A stretch of DNA of 64,000 bases. Source: Fibrobacterota bacterium (GTDB lineage: Bacteria > Fibrobacterota > Fibrobacteria > UBA5070). A program made the translations under genes and the position numbers. Of the stretch, positions 18,801 through 26,429 are shown piece by piece. The number at the start of each line of letters is the position of its first letter. Within the stretch, counting starts at the first letter, position 1. The stretch lies in contig JADKBN010000017.1 of the NCBI GenBank assembly GCA_016715065.1, forward strand, positions 134,969-198,968, given 5' to 3'. The notes beneath the pieces were generated by a model that was given only the letters and a program-made list of their open reading frames with translations, was not told the DNA's origin and did not search any database.

Positions 18801-20453
18801 CAAGAGGGGCGAACTGACCTGCAAGCGAAGCGGGATGCCGTCCTGCGCCAGGCCCTGGAAGTCCACCACCACCGCGGTGATCCGCACCTGCGCGCCGATC
18901 GCCTGGAAGTGGAGGCGAGGTTCGCGCCCGAACGACAGCGCCTGCTGGACCAGAACCTCGGAGACACCGCGCCCAAAGGGGGATTCCAGCGTGGCCTGGG
19001 CTCGCAGGGTCCCGGTGCGCCAGAAAAACTGCGCGTCCGTGGGATCCACCTGGGTGGATGTCTTGCCGTCCGGCGCCAGAGGGGTGCGGAAGGTGGTGTC
19101 GAATCCAAACGGGTTCCGGTCGGGAACGAGGATCCGATAGTTGCGACAGAAGCGGTTGTCCTGGACAAATGGTGATGTGTTGGCCGAGACGTCTTCCCGA
19201 AACCGGATCCGCCATCGGACGGAATCCGTCTTCATGGACGAATCCGGGGCCAGGGTGCGCAACTGGAGCCCAGGGAAGCGGCAGAGACCCCTGCTGAGGG
19301 AAGTGAGCGATGCCGATCCGGGATTGGCGCGGGGATTTTCCACCACGAAAGGGAACTCGCGCCACGAGTTTTCCAGACGGGAGACCACCTTCCAATCTCC
19401 CGGTGGGGCGGAATCGGGAATCCTCCACCGCCACTGGAGATGGTCCAGCGTTTTGGCCTCGAAGCTCTTGGAAGCCTTGGGGGTATTCGCCCCGTAGGGT
19501 GGCTCGATGGACAATTCCAGCGGGACGGTCCCATGGAAACCGCTGTGGACCAGGCATCCCACCACCACCGAGTCGCCGGGGCGATAGAGGGTCTGGTGGA
19601 GGAAGGGACGCGCGATCGGGACGACGATTTTTGTCGGTGGCGCGGGGGGTTCGGGGAGGATGCGGTCTGTGGGGATTTCATCCCATTGCGTCCCATACAA
19701 CCGATCGAAACTTGTGCCGGAACGCTCCGGGGGCGTTCCGATCCGCATGCGTGTGAAGCGGGGACCCTGCCGGACCAGCACCTGGGTTCCTGCCGAGAGC
19801 GGAACGTTCAGGTTTCCCGACGAGTCGGTGGCTCGCGCCAGGTGAGGGGGCGTTTGCGGAGGCATGAACACTTGGGCGCCCACCAAGGGTTTTCCGGAAG
19901 TGCGATCGAAGACCGAAATCCGGTGTTGGTGCGATTCGAGGCTGGTGACGATCACCAGAGGCCCTTCCACTTGCAAGGCTTTGCGGATTTCCAGGTAGTG
20001 GGCCGCCATCGGTTGGCTGGTGTCGTCGTGGAGCACGTACATGGTGGACGGATCGCTTGGGGGCAGCTCTGGCTCTGGCTTGCGGGAGACCCACTCGTTG
20101 GGGATCGTCGCGCGGAGTTCCAGGTAGGCGCCTCCCAGCGAGCGGCTCACGGAATCGAGATCGATCCGGTGGGTCCAGCAGGCGCCGGCCCGCGAGGGCT
20201 TCCGGATCCGCCAGCTGGCCAATGGCGTGAAGGTCGGCTTGTCGGTGGAGAAGGTGTCGGGGGTGGCGGCCAGGATCTTAAGATCGAACGAGTCCATGGA
20301 TGTCGCCTGGATAGGGTAGGCCTTGGCGACCTCCGACGGGACCACGGCGCCGGGGACGGGAAACACCAGGGAGGTGTCGGGATGGAAGAACGGTTTGCCC
20401 GACGCGAAAGCTCCTATCGCGGCCAACAGGGCGGGAATTTGGATGAGAGGCAT
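15870..20453 (-). CDS. Alpha-2-macroglobulin-like protein, long paralogue
   Basis: A protein of 1527 aa. ATG 20453 has GGAG 8 nt upstream and opens a signal peptide (IQIPALLAAIGAFASG). It shares the layout of its downstream neighbour: MG2-like segment TLYRPGDSVVVGCLVHSGFH near residue 310, later MG/bait-like domains, LPRELAMTDTAMVRIRFP (typical of the A2M domain), then an all-helical stretch (about 1080-1330) where the thioester domain should be. No CxEQ motif is visible, so covalent trapping is unlikely. A last beta domain follows (DLQLAVRIRNRTRRTQGG). Probably exported to periplasm or cell surface. The two genes look like an old tandem duplication with loss of the helical domain in the second. 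Confidence 0.78.
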   Translation of the reverse strand: MPLIQIPALLAAIGAFASGKPFFHPDTSLVFPVPGAVVPSEVAKAYPIQATSMDSFDLKILAATPDTFSTDKPTFTPLASWRIRKPSRAGACWTHRIDLDSVSRSLGGAYLELRATIPNEWVSRKPEPELPPSDPSTMYVLHDDTSQPMAAHYLEIRKALQVEGPLVIVTSLESHQHRISVFDRTSGKPLVGAQVFMPPQTPPHLARATDSSGNLNVPLSAGTQVLVRQGPRFTRMRIGTPPERSGTSFDRLYGTQWDEIPTDRILPEPPAPPTKIVVPIARPFLHQTLYRPGDSVVVGCLVHSGFHGTVPLELSIEPPYGANTPKASKSFEAKTLDHLQWRWRIPDSAPPGDWKVVSRLENSWREFPFVVENPRANPGSASLTSLSRGLCRFPGLQLRTLAPDSSMKTDSVRWRIRFREDVSANTSPFVQDNRFCRNYRILVPDRNPFGFDTTFRTPLAPDGKTSTQVDPTDAQFFWRTGTLRAQATLESPFGRGVSEVLVQQALSFGREPRLHFQAIGAQVRITAVVVDFQGLAQDGIPLRLQVSSPLLKVGQLDTNLLSGTTVELALRERLPPSDAALTHADLSAELTVRGTPGTGVRSQLPLQHDPDTDTWKIYDPLPASWASQTLAKPPSAAPKPSRFTATTTTSASGPGKPPQAQDELTPGDTLLASWEAQSPSLALVQVIGPNHILVHRAVVSRVGANRLPLVVGPHWKGFVDLVVHRYDPSLAGPDGDALATWRKRFHVGRPREARPTLRVSPLAGFPDSLRAVLSLPARVAGKVSWFWTTSGADSLEFSDLPSSEEFDPTEPAVQVSWWSQGSRLAEFRHSRFGEGGFHRSNSKNDQEAGWWEFEFDRPYPRRQESSSTEPRRASIGSAPGRTWVGASIPLDSDSLVVHLGIPEGTARLRVGVTGMAGSTLVAQDTVVAVVHREPVAMDLPRELAMTDTAMVRIRFPRALHGRTATLSLRGPVEILGSRQGNWSFPIARDGFHTANLHALGEGTASVELFVDGSLVPGVGSQIRIPAKPARTSSLSRLLESRLVQKLSFSMHPLRLDSTRLRVTTTDAERARDLLRSRLLQSLWNGEGSTLADSWKALYLDTLFPGRPRDSVVARQKRLLALVKEAMDAAYIFQAYDSDRNAPGGIWSMLSNYAFLQDARALGFGISERSLPDLDSAFRMLPEKDLPPIAHALFLTISAKARDSARLERLGQNPSGATACHLVSQAWSRLGFGERGIAQARNCPPFSSEILPWGNSSGERMQAHAIQAWAALGSGLASQAQPALESLCEGLADSDDFRGVWPLRTLLRARETCGPPSARSRVQWRTDSGAWRALELVRGTGSVKLPRGTTGVEIKWSGSESRRLQADLVGHGLFEPEANGLAKDIELAWSVEDKTGPFPDTLHLDDDLQLAVRIRNRTRRTQGGRLTLEVPGGWTFPQDHIRFVDSETPQAGSVNKEARTHSVKEWFRVDAFHSSEHRFSLRATHPGVFHGGVLRLQSAEDSDVLAEIPFPRTVVVPARRPLEREAKP

Positions 20454-20536
20454 CGAGCATGCTCCGGAAACAAGGAGATCACCTACCAGGGACAAATTTA
20501 GGCAACAAGTCGTGTGGGGCGGATCGCTGCGAGAGG

Positions 20537-20620
20537 CATATGCCAACTCCGCCGATGTAGGGACGCAAAATTCTGCGTCCCTACATCGGCGGGGGCATCA
20601 CGGTCGCGATCGAAATCGCC
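20537..20620. repeat. Perfect hairpin at GNAT gene 3' end
   Basis: CCGCCGATGTAGGGACGCA (20549-20567) pairs perfectly with the complement ending at 20592, around a 6-nt loop. It overlaps the stop codon of the GNAT gene and could serve as its terminator, although no T-run follows. The unit (GACGCAAAATTCTGCGTC, CGGCGGGGGCATCA) is related to 7198-7262. Confidence 0.7.
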
Positions 20621-21177
20621 GGATTTTCACGCTCGATCTTGTAATGCACATACCGGGAGATTTTCCCGGCGATCTCCTTCTCGGCGACGTGGGAAACGAT
20701 TCCTCCGATCTTTTGCATCGCTCTCTGGGAGCGGACATTGCGAACGTCCACATGGAACCAGATGGTTCGCACCTGCGAGAACGCGTGTCGCATCATCAGC
20801 TCCTTGAGCTCGCGATTGGCTTTGCCTCCCCAGTGGGAAGTGGCCAGGAACGTGAACCCGATGGAGACCTCCGAGCGGGAAAGATCCCACTCGTAGTAGC
20901 GCGAGCTTCCGATCGCCGTGTGGGTCGCGAGGTCTTCCACGATCAGGGCGCCACCGGAATCCAGGGCCGCATCGAACCATTGCTGGAATTCCGTTTCTCG
21001 ATATCGGGTCGGGGAAGGATGTCCCGCCCAGATCGCAGGGTCGGAGGCCGCAGTGAACAGCGACAGGAAATCGTGGGGATCCAGCGGTCGAACCGACAGG
21101 GACTCGCCCTGGAGGCGGGGTTGCCAAAGGTTGGATGCGTCGGACGGCATAGGTTTCAAAATACCACGCTTTGGCAT
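20581..21177 (-). CDS. GNAT family N-acetyltransferase (RimJ/RimL-like)
   Basis: A protein of 198 aa from ATG 21177, or 189 aa from ATG 21150; neither has a good ribosome site. Features of the RimJ/RimL type: SVRPLDPHDFLSLFTAASDP at the start, VEDLATHTAIGSSRYYEWD, EVSIGFTFLATSHWGGKANRE (beta-4 and acetyl-CoA loop) and FHVDVRNVRSQRAMQKIGG. These enzymes acetylate protein N-termini or small amines with acetyl-CoA in the cytoplasm; the target is unknown. The start region abuts the fragment at 21187, which points the other way. Confidence 0.85.
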   Translation of the reverse strand: MPKRGILKPMPSDASNLWQPRLQGESLSVRPLDPHDFLSLFTAASDPAIWAGHPSPTRYRETEFQQWFDAALDSGGALIVEDLATHTAIGSSRYYEWDLSRSEVSIGFTFLATSHWGGKANRELKELMMRHAFSQVRTIWFHVDVRNVRSQRAMQKIGGIVSHVAEKEIAGKISRYVHYKIERENPAISIATVMPPPM

Positions 21178-21186
21178 CTGGCAAGG

Positions 21187-21415
21187 ATGCTTCGAGCTTC
21201 TGATCCAAAATCAAAAGACGACGCTGCCATGCTGGATTTGATCCTTGCCGGCGGGAATACGCTGGTGGATGCGCGGGCCAAGGTCTACAGGTTTCATCAG
21301 GTGGAGCTCTCCGCAGCGGAGTACCACTTGTACCATCCAACGCTGAATGATGTACGCAAGATGCATGGACGGATGACAAAAGATGTCCGAAAGAAACACC
21401 AGGATGCCAAGGTGG
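21187..21415 (+). pseudogene. Internally deleted fragment of the 25617 lipoprotein gene
   Basis: Nearly identical to two blocks of the gene at 25617 (RASDPTSKDD...ARAKVY and FRFHQAELSAAEYHLY...HQDAK), but the 114 bp between them (25889-26002 in the full copy) are missing, an in-frame loss of 38 codons. Both ends of the gene are absent. On the right the homology stops at GGTGG (21415), exactly where repeat A copy 3 begins within its own hairpin H5. It is a broken duplicate, not expected to function; the frame runs on into the repeat. Confidence 0.85.
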
Positions 21416-21606
21416 TACTAACGCCGTACCTCTGGACTCCGGCGCCGGGGGACTCTAGCTGGAACGGCCACACCGGCTCGCCGGGGAGGTGGGTGCAATG
21501 GACGCTGAGGCATACGGGCTGACGGAATCAGGATCGCGATCGACATCTTCATGACACTGGCCGTTCCATTTTTCGAGCCCCCGGACCCCCTTGATTTGGC
21601 TGGAAT
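21416..21606 (+). repeat. Repeat A copy 3 (5'-truncated)
   Basis: Starts at TACTAACGCCGTACCTCTGG, halfway through hairpin H5, so hairpins H1-H4 are missing. The clamp and the ATGACACTGGCCGTTCC end are present. The left edge coincides with the break in the lipoprotein fragment. Confidence 0.85.
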
Positions 21607-21739
21607 GGCGGATGGCAACGCATAATCCATGAAACTTCACTGCTAGGTGACAGTGATGGGTTGCGTTGGTGTCGGATAGGCAAAGCTTCTGGATCCAAGA
21701 AGTTGTCTCGCAACCGTAAAACACAGTGGAGGGATAGCC

Positions 21740-22273
21740 ATGCACACCAGGCTTCTCGTTTCAATGCTCATGGCCTCGACAGTTGGAGCGGCCACCTTTT
21801 CAACGCTTCCCGGAGCACTCAAGCAAATTCTGCCGTCCGGCCAAAAAGCCTTCAAGACGAAGTTCGTCGCGACCACCGCACAGGCCAATGCCCTCAATGC
21901 ATTCGGAGACGGCGACTTTCGGGAAGGGGATGCTTACGACGTCTATTACTCAAAGGACCCGGATGGCAAGATCACATCCATGGCCATCCAGTTGGAGGAG
22001 TACCAGCCCAAGTGGAAGTCCAGACACAACTGGGTGATCGGTCTAGGGAACGATGGAAAGCTCAGTGGTATCGGAATTGTCGAATTGACCGACAAGTACT
22101 CATACCCGCTCGCCCAGCCGGAATGGTTGAAACGGTTTTCCGGCAAACCCGCCGCGCAGATGGCGTTTGGAAACGGCGTGGATGCCATCTCTGGCGCTTC
22201 TGCGTCATCGCAACTACTGATCGAATCCATCCATCGCGCGGCCTATATCGCCTCACAAGTGAAGCTGCCATGA
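21740..22273 (+). CDS. Periplasmic FMN-binding domain protein
   Basis: A protein of 177 aa with signal peptide (LLVSMLMASTVGAA); GGAGGGA lies upstream of the ATG. It has the FMN-binding domain of the RnfG/NqrC/NosR type: GIGIVELTDKYSY followed by DAISGASASS, where S151-G-A-S154-x-S156 matches the covalent flavinylation motif used by ApbE (the FMN would be attached at S156). It therefore probably carries a covalently bound FMN in the periplasm and passes electrons. It is first of three tightly packed genes (FMN-binding, cytochrome, beta-barrel), suggesting a small trans-envelope electron route. Confidence 0.82.
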   Translation: MHTRLLVSMLMASTVGAATFSTLPGALKQILPSGQKAFKTKFVATTAQANALNAFGDGDFREGDAYDVYYSKDPDGKITSMAIQLEEYQPKWKSRHNWVIGLGNDGKLSGIGIVELTDKYSYPLAQPEWLKRFSGKPAAQMAFGNGVDAISGASASSQLLIESIHRAAYIASQVKLP

Positions 22274-22311
22274 AGGAATGGACGACAAACGCATCACGAG
22301 GAGGAACGGAA

Positions 22312-22629
22312 ATGGGCAAGTGGATTGTGGCTACACTCGTTTTGGCTTCGTTGACGCTGCTGGGTTGCGGCGAAAACGAGCAGTTGCTCGCGACGGAAAC
22401 CCCGTACGACTCGTCGAGTGTCTCTTGGGTCACCGTGCGCCCCCTCATCGCGAACTATTGCTCGCGATGTCATGCCACCTTCCTGAGAGAGTCGGAAGCA
22501 AGGCGATCGGCAGGGGAGATGGTGGAGGTTCTTGAGGAGAACCCGATGCACGGAATCGGGGCCGTGGATGCAATGACCAAAACGGAATGGAACATCCTCG
22601 TGGATTGGGCGAACGGAGTCAAAAAATGA
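22312..22629 (+). CDS. Small c-type cytochrome lipoprotein
   Basis: A protein of 105 aa from ATG 22312, which has GAGG 7 nt upstream; the upstream ATG at 22270 overlaps the FMN gene stop but gives an extra N-terminus without a signal. The signal VLASLTLLGC has a lipobox, with C19 lipidated. The single haem motif is CSRCH (C50, C53, H54). The conserved order RPLIANYCSRCH, later MTKTEWNILVDWANG, is typical of short monohaem domains of planctomycete/Bacteroidota cytochromes. It acts on the periplasmic side of a membrane. The stop overlaps the next start (ATGA). Confidence 0.82.
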   Translation: MGKWIVATLVLASLTLLGCGENEQLLATETPYDSSSVSWVTVRPLIANYCSRCHATFLRESEARRSAGEMVEVLEENPMHGIGAVDAMTKTEWNILVDWANGVKK

Positions 22630-23474
22630 CAATCATTTTCCATGCTGTGGCGGTGGCCCTGTCGATCTCGTTTGCCGCCTCCGCGCAGGAGTCGATCGAC
22701 GATCTGTTGGCCGCTCCGACTCCTTCCGTGCCCGTGCAGGGAACATTCAGGTCCATCTACGTTGTCCAGAACCACAGTGTCGAAACGATCAACAAGGGCG
22801 TTCTCAATCTGTTGTTCTCCCACCAATTTGGCACGTTGCAAAACGGCTTGGAAGGGGCCTTAGGCCTCGACATGGCCTGTATCCGGATCGGGGCTGATTA
22901 CGGGGTCACGGACTGGATCGATCTTGGCATCCAGCGCGACAACAACATCGGCAAGCCCGTGTCCGGGATTGTCAAAAACCGTCTGCTGCGCCAATCCACC
23001 GACGGCAAGGTCCCTTTGAGCATCACTTGGCTTTCCATGGGGTTCCTCGATACGCGCTCAGACGCCGGACTCGACTACTCGCTGACTTTGGAACGCCGTT
23101 TTTCCAGTGTCCACCAGCTGATGTTGGCTCGCAATTTCATGGACAAATTCAGTATCCAAGTTGCTCCAACGCTGGTTCACCGCAACTTGGTTCCAACTTC
23201 CGGCGACGACGGGATCGCTCTGGGCGTCGGCTTCTCCGGACAATATTCCCTCACGCCCACCATCGCCCTCTCGGCTGAGGCCAGCCCGATGTTCACCGGA
23301 ACGAGCCGTTATGTAAATCCGGAATTTGGCATCGGCGTCGACATCGAGACGGGAGGCCACATCTTCCAGTTGCGCCTGTCCAACACGACGTGGATCTCCG
23401 AAGACCGCATGTACACGAGGACATGGAACGCTCCATCGCTGGGGTTCAACCTTTCGCGGACGTTCAAGATGTGA
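22626..23474 (+). CDS. DUF5777-type beta-barrel protein
   Basis: A protein of 282 aa; start ATG 22626 overlaps the cytochrome stop. Signal peptide HAVAVALSISFAASAQ. The sequence follows the DUF5777 family closely: FRSIYVVQNHSVETINKG, LLFSHQFGTLQNG, NRLLRQSTDGKVPLSITW, APTLVHRNLVPT and GVDIETGGHIFQLRLSN, ending in an aromatic-rich strand NLSRTFKM. It is an outer-membrane barrel of about standard family length. DUF5777 genes are often next to cytochrome and FMN-binding genes, so electron transfer across the outer membrane is a plausible but unproven role. Confidence 0.85.
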   Translation: MTIIFHAVAVALSISFAASAQESIDDLLAAPTPSVPVQGTFRSIYVVQNHSVETINKGVLNLLFSHQFGTLQNGLEGALGLDMACIRIGADYGVTDWIDLGIQRDNNIGKPVSGIVKNRLLRQSTDGKVPLSITWLSMGFLDTRSDAGLDYSLTLERRFSSVHQLMLARNFMDKFSIQVAPTLVHRNLVPTSGDDGIALGVGFSGQYSLTPTIALSAEASPMFTGTSRYVNPEFGIGVDIETGGHIFQLRLSNTTWISEDRMYTRTWNAPSLGFNLSRTFKM

Positions 23475-23500
23475 TTGTCGGCTGGCGCCTTGGTTTCTTT

Positions 23501-23780
23501 TCAACTGCGTTGGGCTTCTTCCGGGGCGGCCCGGGTGCCGTTTTCACGGGGCTGCCGCGCCCCGTGACCCGCGGCCAGAGGTACTAACGCCGTACCTCTG
23601 GACTCCGGCGCCGGGGGACTCGAACTGGAACGGCCACACTCACTCGCCGGGGAAGTGGGAGGAATGGCTGTTGAGGCATACGGGCTGAAGGCATCAGGGT
23701 CGCGATCGAGATCTTCATGACACTGGCCGGTCCAATATCCGAGTCCCCCGGACCCCCGCCGGTTTGGTTGGATTTGCCAG
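23501..23780 (+). repeat. Repeat A copy 4
   Basis: Follows the DUF5777 stop by ~26 nt, after CGGCTGGCGCC. Perfect stems: TCACGGGGC (23544-23552) with GCCCCGTGA (23559-23567), and CCAGAGGTAC (23575-23584) with GTACCTCTGG (23592-23601). H1 is absent. Confidence 0.88.
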
Positions 23781-24011
23781 TTTTGGCAGCGGCATCCGGC
23801 ATGCCGGATTTTGTCTCCTGCGGATCTTCCCGCGGACGCTTCGCTAGCCGGGTGAGTGGTCGATGCCCCGAACATCGATCCCCTCTCCCCCGGTGGGGAG
23901 AGGGAGAGGGTGAGGGCACTACCCCTTCCTCCCCGCCAACCTCAGCCACCTCCGTCAACCCAGGTCCGCCGCCCCGAACCCGCTTCGCTGCGCGGCGGCG
24001 TGGGCTGGTGG
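23781..24011 (+). repeat. Repeat B copy
   Basis: Variant with a CCGGCATGCCGGATTTTGTC insert, then CGGACGCTTCGCT, the CCCCTCTCCCC/GGGGAGAGGG hairpin and the CAGCCACCTCCGTCAACCC tail ending in GCGGCGGCGTGGGCTGGTGG. Confidence 0.8.
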
Positions 24012-24035
24012 ATGAATTTGTTTGCTATGCGCAGA

Positions 24036-24095
24036 GGGGAGTTGTTCTAGTTTCCCCAGGATCCGAAACCAATCACCCTGTTCGGGCTAAACACT
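24036..24095 (+). repeat. Shared ~60 bp upstream element E, copy 1
   Basis: GGGGAGTTGTTCTAGTTTCC (24036-24055) is identical to 49504-49523, and the following CCGA..CACCCTGT.CGG also matches. Both copies precede low-GC genes and may carry a promoter. Confidence 0.55.
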
Positions 24096-24156
24096 TTGGA
24101 TAAGCGTAAATGCGTTGTGTTTTCTGTTAACGGAGAGGCTTGAAGAGGAAGCTTGC

Positions 24157-24672
24157 ATGAATAAAAAATACAGTTCGCCAAACGATCGGCTGAATGCGGC
24201 AAAGTCAGAGAGTACGGAGCTTTCGGAGCTTGCTGCTCTTGCGGAATCGGAATACGAGTTTGTCAAGCTTGCCGTTGCAAGCAATAAGGTTACATCGAAC
24301 GAGATCCTGCAGAAACTGGCTCCGGAGACCATTGCATCCAAACATGATTACGCCATTGCCAAGGCTTTGATTGAACATGCGAATCTGTCGATCGAGACGC
24401 GGGATCGCCTTGAAAAACTAACGGAGAAAAAGCCTCATCCAGAAGTGCCTGGTCTGAAATTCGGTCCGATCGGCAGGTTCCTCGGGGGAGAAAGACAGGA
24501 TGAAAAGGTTCAAATCGAGTTTGATGAGTTCGATACCGGCGGATATTACATTTTTAGATGGAGCGACAAAGATTCAAGTGGCCGCAAATATGACGACTGG
24601 GTCGAGGATTTGGAATCTCTAATCGACTATTTTCAAGAAGCTGGCTCCGCTGTAGAATGGAGTAGCGATTGA
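24157..24672 (+). CDS. Hypothetical cytoplasmic protein
   Basis: A protein of 171 aa; ATG 24157 is preceded by GAGGAA at 8-nt spacing. No signal peptide. The N-terminal 100 residues are helical, with a short pattern (LAVASNKVTSNEILQKLA, YAIAKALIEHANL) like variant leucine-rich or HEAT-like repeats. The C-terminal 60 residues are acidic and beta-like (YYIFRWSDKDSSG), resembling immunity-protein or DUF-type small domains. Lower G+C than the neighbourhood, so possibly acquired. The upstream 60 bp share element E with the 49.5 kb region. Function not known. Confidence 0.6.
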   Translation: MNKKYSSPNDRLNAAKSESTELSELAALAESEYEFVKLAVASNKVTSNEILQKLAPETIASKHDYAIAKALIEHANLSIETRDRLEKLTEKKPHPEVPGLKFGPIGRFLGGERQDEKVQIEFDEFDTGGYYIFRWSDKDSSGRKYDDWVEDLESLIDYFQEAGSAVEWSSD

Positions 24673-24827
24673 TTCAATTTCAACGATTCGTAAAATCGGA
24701 TCCTCTTCGCTTGATGGAGCCGCGATGACAGAAAAGCTTGGAATCCAGTCGCCGGCGAGGTTCGGGTATTTGGCCATTTTCTGGGTCTCCCGGGGTGGTT
24801 TTCTGACCCCCGCACATAAAGCAAGTT

Positions 24828-24897
24828 TCCATCGTGACAGCTCAACTCTACCAGCGATTCTTCCCCACCTCCCTTGGAAGGTTTCTGTCACGATGGA
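24828..24897. repeat. 13-bp perfect inverted repeat, 44-nt spacer
   Basis: TCCATCGTGACAG (24828-24840) and CTGTCACGATGGA (24885-24897). It lies between the hypothetical gene and the decayed ISL3 transposase. May be a remnant of an element end or a recombination/regulatory site. The rest of 24673-24914 holds nothing recognisable. Confidence 0.55.
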
Positions 24898-24914
24898 TGA
24901 CTGGTGAGGTCCAT

Positions 24915-25566
24915 GTTCATGGATCAACGAGCCTGGTAGGCCGCTGATCTGTCCTGTTTGTGGCGGGTGGACCCCTTATGACATGCGTCCGTGCGACACC
25001 TGGACCATGTCAGATGTTGACGACATGAGTGCCGTTCGCGAGTCAAATGTGACAAGGATGGGATCCAGCAGCCGAAGGTGCCTGGGCGCCCCTTACCCAG
25101 CTGTTTGAAATGCGCTCCATATGCCGTTGATGTGCCCACGTCCGAGCTTATGGGAGCCAGCGAAGACAGCCTTGGGAGAATCGCCATCCGAGCCGTAGCC
25201 AAGGGTGGAGCGCAGTTTCGCGCAAAGGCGCCCATCCGTTTGGTGCACTCTCGATCGATGAGAAGTTTTGGCGAGGAAGAAATTGTGCAACCATCATCGG
25301 GATCCGGAAGGGGATCGTGGAAGAGATGATCCCCAGGAAACCAGAAAGAACCGATCAAACGCTGGCTTATCGGATGAAGGAATCTATTCGCCAAATTCTG
25401 TCCACATCCTCTGCGGAGGAAGTCGAAAATCTTCTGAGGGAATGGATCGGCTGGGTGCACAAGGAAAGGCTGGAACCGATGAAGCGGGTAGCGAGGTTGA
25501 TCGGTCGGTCCATGTTCGGGATCCTGAACATCTTCCGGTTGAAGCGTTCACCAACCAAAGTCTGAT
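24915..25566 (+). pseudogene. Decayed ISL3-family transposase
   Basis: Pieces of an ISL3 (IS204/IS1165-type) transposase appear in order but in different frames. There is a zinc-finger start (LICPVCGGWTPYDMRPCDTW), then PGRPLTQLFEMRSI, then the first catalytic block LSIDEKFWRGRNCATIIG. A large part of the catalytic core is then missing, and the C-terminal helical block follows (RTDQTLAYRMKESIRQI, LREWIGWVHKERLEPMKRVA, ending at 25565). Several frameshifts and stops separate them. It is a different ISL3 lineage from the one at 26430-27824 and points the other way. No terminal repeats found. Confidence 0.72.
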
Positions 25567-25616
25567 CCAAGCAGGAGGGTGAAATCCAGAGGTCAGTCGT
25601 ATGAATCCTCAAACGG

Positions 25617-26254
25617 ATGTCTTTAGGGGTGATCTGGGGCCTTCTCTGGGTGGTGGTCGGGTTTTCCTGCAAGCCAAATGCTGAGAGGGACGATCAAAAA
25701 CCACCATTGGTTGTGGTCTCGCAGGATTCGGTTGGACAAGAGCCTGTCGATCCATCTCCTGAGCTGGCGGATACCATCTTGGCAAGGGTACTCCGAGCTT
25801 CTGATCCAACGTCGAAAGACGACTCCGCCATGCTGGATTTGATCCTTGCCGGCGGGAACGCGCTGGTGGATGCGCGGGCCAAGGTCTATGGGGCACCGGG
25901 GAAGACGCAATACCTGCCTGGAGACAAAGGCGATTCCGGTCTTGTGGTGACGGCGAAATGGATCCCGAAATCGCAAGATGCGCAGGCTGTGGATATGGTC
26001 TTCAGGTTTCATCAGGCGGAGCTCTCCGCAGCGGAGTACCACTTGTACTATCCAACCCTGGATGATCTTAGCAAGATGCATGGACGGATGACAAAAGATG
26101 CCCGGAAGAAACACCAGGATGCCAAGGTGGAGGTGGAGCTTGTTGTGACGCTCGATCAGTTCCCGAAGCACGGGGTCTTCGCGACTTGCAAAGGCGACAT
26201 CACGGCGGATGGGAAGAGCGACGCGATCGCCAAGCAGTTCAATGTCGCGGATGG
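25617..26254 (+). CDS. Lipoprotein of unknown function, 3' end corrupted
   Basis: Starts at ATG 25617 (no strong ribosome site). LLWVVVGFSC is a lipoprotein signal with C18 as the lipidation site. The mature part is polar and mixed alpha/beta, with VTAKWIPKSQDAQAVDMVFRF and FATCKGDITADGKSDAIA; about 210 residues are readable. From 26255 the sequence dissolves into long G-runs, and an ISL3 element begins at 26430, so the true C-terminus is not recoverable. A shortened duplicate lies at 21187-21415. No known family recognised. Confidence 0.6.
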
Positions 26255-26411
26255 GGGCCCCCGGGGGGGGAAAAAGGGGGGGGGGGGGGGGGGGGGGGGG
26301 GGTCCGGCGGCCACGGGTCCGGCCCCGGCGGGGGGGGGGGGGGGGGGGTGCGACGCATATGAAGGGGGGGGGCTGGGCGGGGGGGGTGGCGGGGGGGGGG
26401 GGGGGGGGGGG
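26255..26411. other. Low-complexity G-run stretch (probable sequence error or simple repeat)
   Basis: Runs of up to about 28 G interrupted by short GC-rich bits. It translates to poly-Gly but is unlike the rest of the gene. Either a Gly-rich tail that could not be sequenced correctly or an assembly artefact; treat the exact bases as unreliable. Confidence 0.6.
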
Positions 26412-26429
26412 CCGGGTTTTATTGTTTCT

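Noticed and set aside
24725..24907. 60-aa + frame after the hypothetical gene
   Set aside because: Spans the inverted repeat and has no ribosome site; looks incidental.
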